From assembly GCF_005502935.1 (NCBI RefSeq), contig NZ_SCMP01000003.1, positions 275,286 through 339,285 on the forward strand: 64,000 nucleotides of DNA, written 5' to 3'. This DNA is from Pseudomonas sp. 2FG (GTDB taxonomy: Bacteria > Pseudomonadota > Gammaproteobacteria > Pseudomonadales > Pseudomonadaceae). Under the pieces are notes generated by a model. That model did not search any database and had not been told where the DNA came from. It worked only from the letters and a program-made list of their open reading frames with translations. Position numbers and translations under genes: made by a program. Shown in pieces: positions 47,865 through 58,933 of this stretch; position 1 is the stretch's first letter, and each line of letters begins with the position of its first letter.

Positions 47865-49547
47865 TTAGCCCTGATTGCCCATTTGCGCACGAATCAGATC
47901 ACCAATGGTGGTCGGACCGGAAGATTCAACTTCCTGCTTGTTGCGCATTTCTTTGATCGCTTCTTTCTCTTCTTCAACGTCTTTCGACTTGACCGACAAG
48001 CTGATTACGCGGCTCTTACGGTCGACGCTGATGATCTTGGCTTCGACCTCTTCGCCTTCTTTCAGCACGTTGCGCGCATCCTCAACGCGGTCACGGCTGA
48101 TTTCGGAGGCTTTCAGCACAGCTTCGATGCCTTCGGCCAGAGTGATTACAGCGCCTTTGGCGTCAACTTCTTTAACGATACCGCGCACGATGGTGCCTTT
48201 ATCGTTAACAGACACGTAGTTGGAGAACGGATCGTCTTCCAGCTGCTTGATACCCAGGGAGATACGCTCGCGCTCCGGATCAACCGACAGAATCACGGTG
48301 TCCAGCTCGTCGCCCTTCTTGAAACGACGTACGGCTTCTTCGCCCACTTCGTTCCAGGAGATGTCGGACAGGTGAACCAGGCCGTCGATGCCGCCATCCA
48401 GACCAATGAAGATACCGAAATCGGTGATCGACTTGATGGTGCCGGAGATTTTGTCGCCCTTGTTGAACTGACCGGAGAAATCTTCCCACGGGTTAGTTTT
48501 GCACTGCTTGATGCCGAGGGAGATACGACGACGCTCTTCGTCGATATCCAGAACCATGACTTCCACTTCGTCGCCAACTTGTACGACTTTGGACGGGTGG
48601 ATGTTTTTGTTGGTCCAATCCATCTCGGACACGTGCACCAGGCCTTCCACGCCTTCTTCCAGCTCTGCGAAGCAGCCGTAGTCGGTCAGGTTGGTTACAC
48701 GCGCGGTAACGCGAGTGCTTTCTGGGTAACGAGCCTTGATAGCAACCCATGGGTCTTCGCCCAGTTGCTTCAGACCCAGGGAGACGCGATTGCGCTCGCG
48801 GTCGTACTTCAGCACTTTCACATCGATCTCATCGCCAACGTTGACGATTTCGGACGGATGCTTGATGCGCTTCCAAGCCATGTCGGTGATGTGCAGCAGG
48901 CCATCGACGCCACCCAGATCGACGAATGCGCCGTAATCCGTGAGGTTCTTGACGATACCTTTGACTTGCTGACCTTCCTGCAGGGATTCCAGCAGAGCTT
49001 CGCGCTCGGCGCTGTTCTCGGCTTCCAATACGCTGCGGCGGGAAACGACAACGTTGTTGCGCTTCTGGTCGAGCTTGATAACTTTGAACTCGAGCTCTTT
49101 GCCTTCCAGGTGCGTGGTGTCGCGCACCGGGCGAACGTCAACCAAAGAACCTGGCAGGAACGCACGGATGCCGTTAACGTCGACCGTGAAGCCGCCTTTA
49201 ACCTTACCGTTGATAACGCCCTTAACCACTTCTTCAGCTGCGAAAGCCGCTTCCAGAACGATCCAGCACTCGGCACGCTTGGCTTTTTCACGGGACAGCT
49301 TGGTTTCGCCAAAGCCATCTTCAACCGCGTCCAGCGCAACGTGAACTTCGTCACCGACCTTGATGGTCAGCTCGCCAGCATCGTTATAGAACTGCTCGAG
49401 CGGGATGACGCCCTCGGACTTCAGACCGGCATGAACAGTGACCCAGTCACCATCGATGTCGACCACGATACCGGTAATGATGGCACCCGGCTGCATGTCG
49501 AGGGTCTTTAGGCTTTCTTCAAAGAGTTCCGCAAAGCTTTCGCTCAT
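47865..49547 (-). CDS. rpsA: 30S ribosomal protein S1 RpsA
   Basis: Ribosomal protein S1, which binds mRNA leaders and helps start translation. 560 residues from the ATG at 49547 ([20 protein letters not shown]), preceded by AGGA; the open frame to 49604 lies in the leader. Six S1 repeats are seen, with cores such as [83 protein letters not shown] and [18 protein letters not shown]. It is followed by a terminator and ihfB, and preceded by cmk. Confidence 0.97.
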   Translation of the reverse strand: MSESFAELFEESLKTLDMQPGAIITGIVVDIDGDWVTVHAGLKSEGVIPLEQFYNDAGELTIKVGDEVHVALDAVEDGFGETKLSREKAKRAECWIVLEAAFAAEEVVKGVINGKVKGGFTVDVNGIRAFLPGSLVDVRPVRDTTHLEGKELEFKVIKLDQKRNNVVVSRRSVLEAENSAEREALLESLQEGQQVKGIVKNLTDYGAFVDLGGVDGLLHITDMAWKRIKHPSEIVNVGDEIDVKVLKYDRERNRVSLGLKQLGEDPWVAIKARYPESTRVTARVTNLTDYGCFAELEEGVEGLVHVSEMDWTNKNIHPSKVVQVGDEVEVMVLDIDEERRRISLGIKQCKTNPWEDFSGQFNKGDKISGTIKSITDFGIFIGLDGGIDGLVHLSDISWNEVGEEAVRRFKKGDELDTVILSVDPERERISLGIKQLEDDPFSNYVSVNDKGTIVRGIVKEVDAKGAVITLAEGIEAVLKASEISRDRVEDARNVLKEGEEVEAKIISVDRKSRVISLSVKSKDVEEEKEAIKEMRNKQEVESSGPTTIGDLIRAQMGNQG

Positions 49548-49669
49548 GTTGATTCCTGATTGATCTAGGGCGAAAAATACGCCCAGCTTCCACATCCCAG
49601 ACAATGTGGGTTTCGTTTATTTAAAAGCAGGCTGCGGGGCTATGACTGGTTTCCCACATGCCTACTTGG
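49548..49669 (-). promoter_or_regulatory. rpsA leader with two hairpins ahead of the ribosome site
   Basis: Leftward leader: a stem CCACAT/ATGTGG with an eight-base loop, then GGGCG TATTTTT CGCCC (49569-49585), which ends about ten bases before the AGGA ribosome site. Structured leaders mediate S1 autorepression in E. coli; the same role here is an inference. Confidence 0.4.
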
Positions 49670-50359
49670 TCATCCGGCGAGGTCGCGATTGGCGACTTCA
49701 CTCAGAATGCGTTCCAGCACCTGCTCGATCGAGAGTTCCGTGGAGTCCAGCTGAATGGCGTCAGGCGCCGGTTTGAGCGGCGCTACCGCTCGCTGGGTGT
49801 CACGCTCATCGCGCGCACGAATCTCGTCTAGCAGACTCGTAAGATTAACATCATCCCCCTTGGCCTTCAACTGCAAGTAGCGGCGACGGGCACGCTCCTC
49901 GGCGCTGGCGGTCAGGAAGATTTTCAGCGGCGCCTCGGGGAAAACCACGGTGCCCATATCGCGCCCATCGGCCACCAGACCCGGCGCCTCGAGAAAAGCA
50001 CGCTGACGCTGCAGCAGGGCATCACGGACCGCCGGCAGGGCTGCGACTTGCGAAGCACCGGCACCCACCTGCTCATTGCGGATGGCGTCGGTCACCTCTT
50101 CACCCTCGAGAATGATGCGTTGCGGCTGAGCATTGGTCGCCGCAATGAATTGCACATCCAGATGAGCGGCAAGCACCTTCATCGCTTCTTCGTTGGTCAG
50201 ATCGACGCCATGGTTACGCGCCGCGAAGGCCAGCAAACGATAGAGCGCGCCAGAATCCAGCAGACTCCAACCCAGTTTTTTCGCCAGCAGACCCGCCACC
50301 GTACCCTTGCCGGAACCGCTCGGACCGTCAATCGCAATTACCGGAACCTGGGCGCTCAT
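49670..50359 (-). CDS. cmk: Cytidylate kinase Cmk
   Basis: Phosphorylates CMP and dCMP. 229 residues with the P-loop [20 protein letters not shown] at about 6-25, [17 protein letters not shown], the CMP-binding insert containing [20 protein letters not shown] and [17 protein letters not shown], and [20 protein letters not shown]. Its ATG overlaps the tyrA-aroA stop by four bases (ATGA), and it is followed by rpsA, so the aromatic operon runs into cmk as in P. aeruginosa. Confidence 0.96.
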   Translation of the reverse strand: MSAQVPVIAIDGPSGSGKGTVAGLLAKKLGWSLLDSGALYRLLAFAARNHGVDLTNEEAMKVLAAHLDVQFIAATNAQPQRIILEGEEVTDAIRNEQVGAGASQVAALPAVRDALLQRQRAFLEAPGLVADGRDMGTVVFPEAPLKIFLTASAEERARRRYLQLKAKGDDVNLTSLLDEIRARDERDTQRAVAPLKPAPDAIQLDSTELSIEQVLERILSEVANRDLAG

Positions 50360-52599
50360 GACTTAGCCTCTTCACTCACACGAATACCGACTTGCGCGGC
50401 CAAGCCGAGGAAGTTCGGGAAAGAGGTCGCGACGTTGGCGCAATCGTGGATGCGGATGGGAGCAGTCGCGCGCAGCGAGGCAACACTAAAGGACATGGCG
50501 ATACGGTGGTCGCCATGGCTGTGCACTTCACCGCCGCCGATGGCGCCGCCATCGATGATGATGCCGTCCGGCGTCGGCTCGACTTTGACGCCCAGCGCCA
50601 GGAGACCATCGGCCATGACCTGGATACGATCGGATTCCTTCACCCGCAGCTCTTCGGCACCGCGCAGCACGGTACGGCCCTCGGCGCAGGCCGCGGCAAC
50701 GAACAACACCGGAAATTCATCGATAGCCAAGGGCACCAGATCTTCCGGGATCTCGATACCCTTCAGCTTGGCCGAACGCACGCGCAGATCCGCAACCGGC
50801 TCACCGCCAACCTCACGTTGATTCTCGAGGCTGATATCCGCCCCCATCAGGCGCAGGATATCGATCACACCGGTACGCGTCGGGTTGATGCCGACATGCT
50901 CCAGAACCAGCTCGGACTCTTCGGCAATGCTGCCGGCGACCAGGAAGAAGGCTGCCGAGGAGATATCAGCCGGCACTTCGATATGGGTCGCGGTCAACTT
51001 GTGGCCAGACTCTAGGGTAGCCGTGCTGCCATCGACCGAAACCGGGTAACCGAAGCCACGCAACATCCGCTCGGTATGATCACGGGTTGGCGCCGGCTCG
51101 GTGACGGCGGTTTCACCGGCAGCATAGAGGCCCGCCAGCAGCAGGCAGGATTTAACCTGGGCGCTGGCCATCGGCATCGCGTAATTCATCCCGGACAGGC
51201 GCTGGCCGCCGCGAATGGTCATGGGCGGACGGCCTTCCGCGGCGGTTTCGATCACCGCCCCCATCTCGCGCAGCGGTTTGGCCACGCGGTTCATTGGCCG
51301 CTTGGACAGCGAGGCATCGCCAGTCAAAGTGGTATCGAAGGACTGTGCAGCCAGCAGACCGGAGAGCAGGCGCATCGAGGTGCCGGAGTTGCCCAGATAG
51401 ATCGGGCCAGGCGGCGCCTGCAAACCATGCAGGCCAACCCCATGAATGGTCACACGGCCATGATGCGGGCCTTCGATGACCACACCCATGTCGCGAAACG
51501 CCTGCAAGGTTGCCAGCGCGTCCTCACCCTCGAGGAAACCTTCCACCTCGGTCGTGCCTTCGGCCAGGGAGCCGAGCATGATCGAGCGGTGAGAGATGGA
51601 TTTGTCACCCGGTACACGAATCCGCCCGGACAGGCGACCACCAGGATTGGCCAGGAAAATCAGGTCGTTGGTGTTCATAGCGTCCATATAGGCCCGACGG
51701 GCCAGAATTTTGCTGAAATGCTCGCGGGCCACACGGGCGCGGGTAAATACGCCCAAGAGCTGGTGCCCGTCCCCTGCGTCGACCGCGGCGCGCAAGGCGT
51801 CGAGGTCACCGCGAAATGCATCCAGAGTGCGCAATACCGCCTCTCGATTGGCGAGGAAGATGTCATGCCACATCACCGGGTCGCTGCCGGCGATCCGCGT
51901 GAAATCACGGAAACCGCCCGCGGCGTATCGAAAAATCTCCAAGTTCTCACTGCGCTTGGCCAGCGAATCCACCAGACCGAACGCCAGCAAATGCGGCAGG
52001 TGGCTGGTGGCGGCAAGCACCTCATCATGATGCTCGACCGCCATATGCTCGACGTCCGCACCCAACTCGCACCAGAGTCGATCAACCAGCGCCAGCGCCG
52101 TGGCATCGGTCTGTTCCAGCGGCGTCAGGATCACCTTATGGCGACGGAACAGCTCCGCATTGGAGGCCTCCACCCCGCTCTCTTCGGAGCCGGCAATCGG
52201 GTGGCCAGGGACAAAGCGCGACGGCAAACCGCCAAAGGCCAGACGTGCGGCGCGCACCACATTGCCCTTGGCGCTGCCGACATCCGTCAGCACCGCGTCA
52301 CCCAGGTCGAGCTTGGCCAGCTCGACCAGCAGCTTCTCCATGGCCAGGATAGGCACCGCCAGCTGGATCACCTCGGCGCCCTGACAAGCGGCGGCGAGCT
52401 GCTCTTCGCAGCGGTCGACCACACCCAGCTCGACCGCCAGGCGGCGCGACTCCGGATCGAGATCGACGCCCACCACCTCACGGCAGAGCCCTCGCTCGCG
52501 CAGACCCTTGGCAAAGGAGCCGCCGATCAGGCCGAGCCCCACTACTACCAGGCGGCCGATCATAGGTTCAGTCTGTTGCGCCGGCATGACATCAGACAC
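50356..52599 (-). CDS. Fused prephenate dehydrogenase / 5-enolpyruvylshikimate-3-phosphate synthase (TyrA-AroA)
   Basis: A single 747-residue reading frame with two enzymes. Residues about 14-300 are a TyrA-type cyclohexadienyl/prephenate dehydrogenase: [50 protein letters not shown] and [17 protein letters not shown] [20 protein letters not shown]. Residues about 311-747 are EPSP synthase: [43 protein letters not shown]-type region and [19 protein letters not shown]. No stop or frameshift separates them. Starts at GTG 52599, ATG 52587 or ATG 52563 are possible; none has a strong ribosome site. It overlaps hisC by eight bases. Confidence 0.95.
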   Translation of the reverse strand: MSDVMPAQQTEPMIGRLVVVGLGLIGGSFAKGLRERGLCREVVGVDLDPESRRLAVELGVVDRCEEQLAAACQGAEVIQLAVPILAMEKLLVELAKLDLGDAVLTDVGSAKGNVVRAARLAFGGLPSRFVPGHPIAGSEESGVEASNAELFRRHKVILTPLEQTDATALALVDRLWCELGADVEHMAVEHHDEVLAATSHLPHLLAFGLVDSLAKRSENLEIFRYAAGGFRDFTRIAGSDPVMWHDIFLANREAVLRTLDAFRGDLDALRAAVDAGDGHQLLGVFTRARVAREHFSKILARRAYMDAMNTNDLIFLANPGGRLSGRIRVPGDKSISHRSIMLGSLAEGTTEVEGFLEGEDALATLQAFRDMGVVIEGPHHGRVTIHGVGLHGLQAPPGPIYLGNSGTSMRLLSGLLAAQSFDTTLTGDASLSKRPMNRVAKPLREMGAVIETAAEGRPPMTIRGGQRLSGMNYAMPMASAQVKSCLLLAGLYAAGETAVTEPAPTRDHTERMLRGFGYPVSVDGSTATLESGHKLTATHIEVPADISSAAFFLVAGSIAEESELVLEHVGINPTRTGVIDILRLMGADISLENQREVGGEPVADLRVRSAKLKGIEIPEDLVPLAIDEFPVLFVAAACAEGRTVLRGAEELRVKESDRIQVMADGLLALGVKVEPTPDGIIIDGGAIGGGEVHSHGDHRIAMSFSVASLRATAPIRIHDCANVATSFPNFLGLAAQVGIRVSEEAKS

Positions 52600-53704
52600 T
52601 CGCCAGCACCTTGTTCAGCGCGTCGAGGAAGCGGGCATTTTCCGCCGGCAGACCGATGGAAATACGCAGGTAGGTCGGCATGCCGTAGTTGGCCACCGGA
52701 CGCACGATCACGCCTTCACGGAGCAGCGCCTGAAAGAGCGGCGCAGACTCACGACCGAGATCGACGGCAATAAAGTTGCCCTTGGACGGAATCCAGCTCA
52801 GTCCCAGCTGGCGGAAACCCTCTTCCAGCTGCGCCATGCCGGCATCATTGAGCCGCCGGCTGTGCGCCAGGTAGTCCGCATCCTCCAGCGCCGCGCAGGC
52901 AGCCGCCAGCGCCAGGCTATTGACATTGAAGGGCTGGCGCACGCGATTAAGCACGTCGGCAATCGCTACCGAGGACACACCATAGCCAACCCGCAGCGCC
53001 GCCAGGCCGTAAGCCTTGGAGAAGGTACGGGAAATCAGCAGATTGGGATGGCCAGCCAGATAATCGAGACCATCCGGCAGCTCACCGCCTTCGGCGTATT
53101 CGATATAGGCCTCGTCCAACACCACCAGCACATGCCCAGGCACGCGAGCCAGGAAGTCGGCCAGCGCAGCCGGGCCGAACCAGGTACCGGTCGGGTTATT
53201 CGGGTTGGCGATGAAGACCACGCGGGTATTGGCATCGATCGCCGCCAGCATAGCCTCGAGGTCATGCCCCCAGTCCTTGGCCGGCACCACACGGCCCTCC
53301 GCACCCACTGCCTGGGTGGCGATGGGATACACGGCAAAGGCGTGCTCGCTGAACACGGCATTCAAACCCGACGCCAGATAGGCACGGGCGACCAGCTCGA
53401 GGATGTCGTTGGAGCCATTGCCCAGGGTGACCTGATTGACCTTCACGCCACAGCGTACGGCGAGCAGGCTCTTCAGCGCAAAGCCATTGCCATCCGGGTA
53501 ACGAGTCAGCTCGGCCACAGCCTCGCGAATGGCCGCCAGGGCTTTCGGGCTGGGCCCGAGCGGATTTTCGTTGCTGGCCAACTTGACGATAGTGGCTGGA
53601 TCGAGATCCAGCTCACGCGCCAACTCGTCAACCGGCTTTCCCGGGACGTAAGGCGAGAGTTTCTGCACGCCAGGCTGGGCCAGGGCGAGGAAGTCGCTGC
53701 TCAT
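52592..53704 (-). CDS. hisC: Histidinol-phosphate aminotransferase HisC (second-type, aromatic cluster)
   Basis: Class II PLP aminotransferase of 370 residues. Signatures: LASNENPLGPSPKALAAIRE, ITLGNGSNDILELVARAYL-like VTLGNGSNDILELVARAYLA, VFIANPNNPTGTWFGPAALA, VVLDEAYIEYA and the PLP lysine in LISRTFSKAYGLAALRVGYG near residue 228. Placed between pheA and tyrA-aroA, it is the hisC2 type, which in Pseudomonas may act on aromatic keto acids or histidinol phosphate. A separate hisC in the his operon is expected elsewhere. Confidence 0.94.
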   Translation of the reverse strand: MSSDFLALAQPGVQKLSPYVPGKPVDELARELDLDPATIVKLASNENPLGPSPKALAAIREAVAELTRYPDGNGFALKSLLAVRCGVKVNQVTLGNGSNDILELVARAYLASGLNAVFSEHAFAVYPIATQAVGAEGRVVPAKDWGHDLEAMLAAIDANTRVVFIANPNNPTGTWFGPAALADFLARVPGHVLVVLDEAYIEYAEGGELPDGLDYLAGHPNLLISRTFSKAYGLAALRVGYGVSSVAIADVLNRVRQPFNVNSLALAAACAALEDADYLAHSRRLNDAGMAQLEEGFRQLGLSWIPSKGNFIAVDLGRESAPLFQALLREGVIVRPVANYGMPTYLRISIGLPAENARFLDALNKVLASV

Positions 53705-53731
53705 GGGCTCTCCTCAGAGAATCGCTTGGGG

Positions 53732-54826
53732 TCAAAGAACGGCTTTCGGGTAGGAACCCAGCACCTTCAGCGCTACAGCTTCCTGACTGATCTTCTCCAG
53801 CACATCCTTGATCAGCGGATCACGGTGGTGGCCGGCGAAGTCGATGAAGAACACGTAGGTCCACTTGCCGCTGCGCGACGGGCGAGTCTCGATCCGGGTC
53901 AGGTCGATGCCATTGGCATGGAACGGCACCAGCAGCTCATGCAGCGCACCCGGCTTGTTGCGCATGGACGCAATGATCGAGGTCTTGTCGTCACCGGTAG
54001 GCGGCACTTCCTGGCTGCCGATGATCAGAAAGCGCGTGGAGTTATCCGGACGGTCTTCGATCTTCTCAGCCAACTTGGTCAGGCCATACAGGCTCGCCGC
54101 CATATCGCCGGCAATCGCCGCCGAATTCCACTCGCTTTTCACCCGCTTGGCCGCATCGGCATTACTGGAAACCGCCACGCGCTCGACATTCGGGTAATGC
54201 GCGTCCAGCCATTTGCGGCACTGCGCCAGGGACTGGGCATGGGAATAGATGCGGGTAATGCGGTCGGTCTTGGTGGTATCGCCGACCAGCAGGTGATGGT
54301 GAATACGCAGTTCGACCTCGCCACAGATCACCATGTCGTGCTCGAGGAAGCTGTCCAGCGTGTTGTTGACCGCGCCCTCGGTGGAGTTCTCCACCGGCAC
54401 CACCCCGAAATTGACTGCACCGGCGGCCACTTCACGGAACACTTCGTCGATCGCCGCCATCGGCACGCTGATCACCGCATGGCCAAAATGCTTCAGCGCG
54501 GCCGCCTGGGTAAAGGTGCCTTCCGGCCCGAGGTAGGCAACCTTGAGCGGCTGCTCCAACGCCAGGCAGGAGGACATGATTTCGCGGAACAAGCGCGCCA
54601 CTTCCTCATTGTCCAGCGGCCCCTTGTTGCGATCCATGATGTGCTTGAGCACCCAGGCTTCGCGCTCGGGACGATAGAACACCGGCTTCTCGCCTTCCGG
54701 CAACGCCAGCATCTTCACCCGCGCCACTTCCTGGGCGCAGCTGGCGCGATCACTGATCAGGTCGAGAATCTTCTCATCGAGGCTGTCAATGCGCACCCGC
54801 AGGGCTTTCAGCTCTTGCTCGGACAT
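53732..54826 (-). CDS. pheA: Chorismate mutase / prephenate dehydratase PheA (P-protein)
   Basis: Bifunctional enzyme for phenylalanine. 364 residues in three domains: chorismate mutase 1-85 (LKALRVRIDSLDEKILDLIS, YRPEREAWVLKHIMDRNKGP), prephenate dehydratase about 95-275 (VAYLGPEGTFTQAAALKHFG, VPVENSTEGAVNNTLDSFLE and the catalytic THR-like NSTRFLIIGSQ) and a C-terminal ACT domain (TSIIASMRNKPGALHELLVP, FHANGIDLTRIETRPSRSGK with ESRP-like ETRPS) for phenylalanine feedback. Its ATG overlaps the serC stop by one base (TGATG). Confidence 0.96.
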   Translation of the reverse strand: MSEQELKALRVRIDSLDEKILDLISDRASCAQEVARVKMLALPEGEKPVFYRPEREAWVLKHIMDRNKGPLDNEEVARLFREIMSSCLALEQPLKVAYLGPEGTFTQAAALKHFGHAVISVPMAAIDEVFREVAAGAVNFGVVPVENSTEGAVNNTLDSFLEHDMVICGEVELRIHHHLLVGDTTKTDRITRIYSHAQSLAQCRKWLDAHYPNVERVAVSSNADAAKRVKSEWNSAAIAGDMAASLYGLTKLAEKIEDRPDNSTRFLIIGSQEVPPTGDDKTSIIASMRNKPGALHELLVPFHANGIDLTRIETRPSRSGKWTYVFFIDFAGHHRDPLIKDVLEKISQEAVALKVLGSYPKAVL

Positions 54827-55911
54827 CAGCCGTGCTCCTTCTCGAACTCCGCCATATAGGCCACCAAAGCCTCCACGGCATCGAGACCGACGGCGTTATA
54901 AATAGAGGCGCGCATGCCGCCCACCGAACGGTGACCTTTCAGGTTGAGCAGGCCACGGGCATCGGCACCAACCAGGAATGGCTGATCCAGCCGCTCGTCA
55001 GCCAGGCGGAACGGCACGTTCATCCAGGAGCGGGCGTTTTTCGCGATCGGGTTGCTGTACAGCTCACTGGCATCGATGACGCCGTAGAGCCGGTCTTTCT
55101 TGGCGCGGTTGCGCCGCTCCATCGCCTCGACCCCGCCCTGCTCCTTCAGCCACTCGAACACCAGGCCCGAGAGATACCAGGAGAAGGTCGCCGGGGTGTT
55201 GTACATGGAGCCGTTATCCGCGGCGACCTTGTAGTTGAGCATGGTCGGGCAACTGGAACGGGCACGCCCGAGCAGGTCTTCGCGGACGATGACGACCACC
55301 AGGCCGGACGGGCCGATGTTCTTCTGCGCACCTGCATAGATCAGGCCGAATTTCGACACGTCGATGGCACGCGAGAGGATGTCCGAGGACATATCCACCA
55401 CCAGCGGCACATCACCAACCTCAGGGATCCAGTCGAATTCCAGACCACCGATAGTCTCGTTGGAGGCGTAATGCAGATAGGCGGCATCTTTGCTCAGTTG
55501 CCACTCGTTCTGCCCAGGAATCGCAAAGTAGTCGTAAGCCTTGGCGCTGGCGGCCACGTTGACGTTGCCGAAGCGGCGCGCCTCTTCGAGGCTTTTCTTC
55601 GACCAGATGCCGGTGTCGATATAATCCGCAACGCCCTCTTCCGGCAGCAGGTTCAGCGGAATCTCGGCGAACTGCTGGCTGGCGCCGCCCTGCAGGAACA
55701 GCACTTTATAGTTCGAGGGGATGGCGAGTAGGTCACGCAGGTCTTGCTCGGCTTTTTCGGCGATCGCCACATACTCGTCGCTGCGATGACTCATCTCCAT
55801 CACCGACAGGCCTTTACCCTGCCAATCGAGGAGTTCCGCCTGGGCGCGTTGCAGTACAGCTTCGGGCAGCGCGGCCGGGCCGGCGCAGAAGTTAAAGGCT
55901 CGCTTGCTCAC
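54826..55911 (-). CDS. serC: Phosphoserine aminotransferase SerC
   Basis: Transaminates 3-phosphohydroxypyruvate to phosphoserine, and also serves pyridoxal phosphate synthesis. 361 residues from a GTG at 55911 (MSKRAFNFCAGPAALPEAVL), matching the known Pseudomonas N-terminus; the frame extends six more bases or twelve upstream through other GTGs. Signatures: MEMSHRSDEYVAIAEKAEQD, FLQGGASQQFAEIPLNLLP, the PLP lysine in IYAGAQKNIGPSGLVVVIVR near residue 196 and the C-terminal GHRSVGGMRASIYNAVGLDA. First gene of serC-pheA-hisC-tyrA/aroA-cmk, the conserved aromatic/serine operon. Confidence 0.95.
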   Translation of the reverse strand: MSKRAFNFCAGPAALPEAVLQRAQAELLDWQGKGLSVMEMSHRSDEYVAIAEKAEQDLRDLLAIPSNYKVLFLQGGASQQFAEIPLNLLPEEGVADYIDTGIWSKKSLEEARRFGNVNVAASAKAYDYFAIPGQNEWQLSKDAAYLHYASNETIGGLEFDWIPEVGDVPLVVDMSSDILSRAIDVSKFGLIYAGAQKNIGPSGLVVVIVREDLLGRARSSCPTMLNYKVAADNGSMYNTPATFSWYLSGLVFEWLKEQGGVEAMERRNRAKKDRLYGVIDASELYSNPIAKNARSWMNVPFRLADERLDQPFLVGADARGLLNLKGHRSVGGMRASIYNAVGLDAVEALVAYMAEFEKEHG

Positions 55912-56008
55912 ATCCACTCTCACTTGTAGGGCGAATAACGCGCAGCGTTACCCGCCGATATGGCCTGGGGCGGATAGATCGCGGCGCGACCCACCCGCCC
56001 TAGAGTTC

Positions 56009-58687
56009 TTACTCTTCCGCGTCCTGCGGAACTTCGTCCACGGCGCCTTCGGTCGTCTCGGCGATGGTGTCGACAGTCTCTTCGCCAGCCAGCTCGGCAT
56101 CGCCAGACGCCTCGCCTTCCAGCTCTTCGCCTTCGCCCGCCTCCTCGTCAAGAGCCGACGGCTCCTGCACACGTTCCAAGCCCACCAGCGTCTCGTCGCT
56201 GGCCAGCTTGATCAGGGTCACGCCCTGAGTGTTACGCGACAGACTGGAGACTTCGTCGACCCGGGTACGGACCAGGGTGCCCTGATCGGAAATCAGCATG
56301 ATTTCCTCACCGTCCAGCACCTGCACGGCGCCAACCAGCTTGCCGTTGCGCTCGTTGCTGACCATGGCGATCACACCCTGACCGCCACGCTTGTAGTCGG
56401 GGAACTCGGAGATGGCGGTGCGCTTGCCGTAACCGCGTTCGGAGGCGGTCAAGATCTGACTGCCCTCTTCCGGAATCAGCATGGAAATCAATTTCTGCCC
56501 TTCCGGCAGACGCATGCCACGCACACCACGGGCGGTACGGCCCATGGCCCGCACGTCGGTTTCCTTGAAGCGGGTGACCTTGCCGCCATCGGAGAACAGC
56601 ATGACCTCACGGGAGCCATCGGTGATGGCGGCGGAGATCAGGATGTCGTCTTCGTCCAGCTCCAGCGCGATCAGACCGACGCTGCGCTGACGGCTAAACT
56701 GCTCCAGCGGAGTCTTCTTCACGGTGCCGCCAGCGGTGGCCATGAAGATGAAGTGCCCCTCGGTGTACTCCTCCACCGGCAACATGGTGGTAATGCTCTC
56801 GCCTTCACTCAGCGGCAGCAGGTTGACCAGCGGCCGACCCCGCGCAGCCCGCGAGGCTTCGGGAATTTCGTAAGTCTTCAACCAATACACCTTGCCCTTG
56901 CTGGAGAACAGCAGCAGCGTGGTGTGGCTGTTGGCGACCAACAGGTGCTCGATGTAGTCCTCGTCCTTCACCCCGGTCGCGGACTTGCCTTTGCCGCCAC
57001 GCCGCTGCGCCTGGTAGGCCGTCAGCGGCTGGGATTTGGCATAGCCACCGTGGGAGATGGTCACCACCCGATCTTCCTCGGTGATCAGGTCACCCAAAGT
57101 CAGATCGAGGCGGGCATCGAGAATTTCGGTGCGACGAACATCACCGAACTCGGCCTTGACGCCTTCCAGCTCTTCGCGAATGACTTCCATCAGGCGCGTG
57201 GCACTGGTGAGGATGCGGATCAACTCGCCGATCTGGGTCAGGATCTCCTGGTACTCGGCCAGCAGCTTCTCGTGCTCCAGACCGGTCAGGCGGTGCAGGC
57301 GCAGTTCGAGAATGGCTTGCGCCTGTTCCGGCGAGAGGAAGTATTTGCCTTCACGCAGGCCGTACTGCGGGTCGAGATCATCCGGGCGGCAGGAATCGGC
57401 GCCGGCGCGCTCGACCATGGCCTGCACCGCCGTGGATTCCCAGGGCGTGGAGACCAAAGCTTCTTTGGCTTCGGCGGGGGTCGGCGAGGCCTTGATCAGC
57501 GCGATCACCGGATCGATGTTGGACAGCGCGACCGCCTGCCCTTCGAGGATGTGCCCACGCTCACGGGCCTTGCGCAGCAGATAAACGGTACGCCGAGTCA
57601 CCACTTCACGGCGGTGAAGGATGAAGGCCTCGAGCAAATCCTTGAGGTTGAGGATCTTCGGCTGGCCGTCGATCAGCGCCACCACGTTGATGCCGAACAC
57701 GCTCTGCAGCTGGGTCTGGGCATAGAGGTTGTTGAGGATCACCTCCGGCACCTCACCGCGACGCAGTTCGATCACCACGCGCATACCGTCCTTGTCGGAC
57801 TCGTCGCGCAGCTCGGTGATGCCTTCGAGCTTCTTCTCTTTCACCAGCTCGGCGATCTTCTCGATCAGCCGCGCCTTGTTCAGCTGATACGGCAGCTCGG
57901 TGATGACGATCTGCTGGCGTCCACCGACCTTGTCGATGTCTTCGATCTCGGCGCGGGCACGGATCTGAATCCGCCCGCGGCCGGTGCGATAGGCCTCGAT
58001 GATGCCCGCACGACCATTGATGATGGCAGCGGTCGGGAAGTCTGGACCCGGGATGTACTGCATCAGATCGTCGATCGTCAGCTCCGGGTTGTCGATCAGC
58101 GCCAGGCAACCGTCGATGACTTCGCCGAGGTTGTGCGGCGGAATGTTGGTCGCCATGCCCACGGCGATACCGCTGGAACCGTTGACCAGCAGGTTGGGAA
58201 TCTTGGTCGGCATGACCGCCGGGATGATCTCGGTGCCGTCGTAGTTGGGCACCCAATCGACGGTTTCCTTGTCCAGATCCGCCAGCAACTCATGGGCCAG
58301 CTTGGTCATGCGCACTTCGGTGTATCGCATGGCGGCGGCGTTATCGCCGTCCACCGAACCGAAGTTGCCCTGACCATCGACCAGCAGATAGCGCAGCGAG
58401 AACGGCTGCGCCATGCGCACGATGGTGTCGTACACCGCCGTATCACCGTGCGGGTGATACTTACCGATCACGTCACCGACCACACGGGCGGATTTCTTGT
58501 ACGCCTTATTCCAGTCGTTACCCAGCTCGCTCATCGCGAACAGCACTCGACGGTGCACGGGCTTGAGGCCGTCGCGCGCATCCGGCAAGGCACGCCCGAC
58601 GATCACGCTCATCGCGTAGTCGAGGTAGGACTGTTTCAGCTCGTCTTCGATATTGACCGGTAGAATTTCTTTGGCCAGTTCGCCCAT
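56009..58687 (-). CDS. gyrA: DNA gyrase subunit A GyrA
   Basis: DNA-breaking subunit of gyrase. 892 residues, with the N-terminal breakage domain ([20 protein letters not shown], the catalytic tyrosine in [20 protein letters not shown] near 122), the long coiled coil, and six C-terminal beta-pinwheel repeats with the GyrA box QRRGGKGK. In the region where quinolone resistance arises the residues are Thr83 and Asp87 ([13 protein letters not shown]), the wild-type state. A long acidic tail (about 60 residues rich in Glu, Asp, Ala) follows, as in other Pseudomonas. It is a single gene before serC. Confidence 0.97.
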   Translation of the reverse strand: MGELAKEILPVNIEDELKQSYLDYAMSVIVGRALPDARDGLKPVHRRVLFAMSELGNDWNKAYKKSARVVGDVIGKYHPHGDTAVYDTIVRMAQPFSLRYLLVDGQGNFGSVDGDNAAAMRYTEVRMTKLAHELLADLDKETVDWVPNYDGTEIIPAVMPTKIPNLLVNGSSGIAVGMATNIPPHNLGEVIDGCLALIDNPELTIDDLMQYIPGPDFPTAAIINGRAGIIEAYRTGRGRIQIRARAEIEDIDKVGGRQQIVITELPYQLNKARLIEKIAELVKEKKLEGITELRDESDKDGMRVVIELRRGEVPEVILNNLYAQTQLQSVFGINVVALIDGQPKILNLKDLLEAFILHRREVVTRRTVYLLRKARERGHILEGQAVALSNIDPVIALIKASPTPAEAKEALVSTPWESTAVQAMVERAGADSCRPDDLDPQYGLREGKYFLSPEQAQAILELRLHRLTGLEHEKLLAEYQEILTQIGELIRILTSATRLMEVIREELEGVKAEFGDVRRTEILDARLDLTLGDLITEEDRVVTISHGGYAKSQPLTAYQAQRRGGKGKSATGVKDEDYIEHLLVANSHTTLLLFSSKGKVYWLKTYEIPEASRAARGRPLVNLLPLSEGESITTMLPVEEYTEGHFIFMATAGGTVKKTPLEQFSRQRSVGLIALELDEDDILISAAITDGSREVMLFSDGGKVTRFKETDVRAMGRTARGVRGMRLPEGQKLISMLIPEEGSQILTASERGYGKRTAISEFPDYKRGGQGVIAMVSNERNGKLVGAVQVLDGEEIMLISDQGTLVRTRVDEVSSLSRNTQGVTLIKLASDETLVGLERVQEPSALDEEAGEGEELEGEASGDAELAGEETVDTIAETTEGAVDEVPQDAEE

Positions 58688-58933
58688 GAGAAGCCTGGTT
58701 CCTTTTTCTGGTGAAGCTCCGCCACATCCATCCTGAACGGGACGAAGCTCGCCGCTGCGGCCTTAGGCCCGGCAGCGACTCACGACAAATCAACGAGTTA
58801 TGACATGGATCTGCGCTGTGAAGGCGACCCTTGTCGGCCCCCTTGAAAACTGACGGAGAGTACCACAATCAGCGCCCTGCACCTATCCCCAGCCAGCAGA
58901 CAAACAGGTCGCCGCGTCACACAAACACCACTA

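Noticed and set aside
47853..49511. A 552-residue open frame antisense to rpsA
   Set aside because: A shadow of the six S1 repeats; internal similarity comes from the repeats on the other strand.
52508..54859. A 783-residue open frame antisense to hisC and pheA
   Set aside because: No domain and complete overlap with two well-supported genes.
55904..58663. A 919-residue open frame antisense to gyrA
   Set aside because: It mirrors gyrA on the opposite strand, its translation is rich in Gln, Asp, Gly and His with no domain, and gyrA itself is unmistakable. High G+C content creates such shadows.
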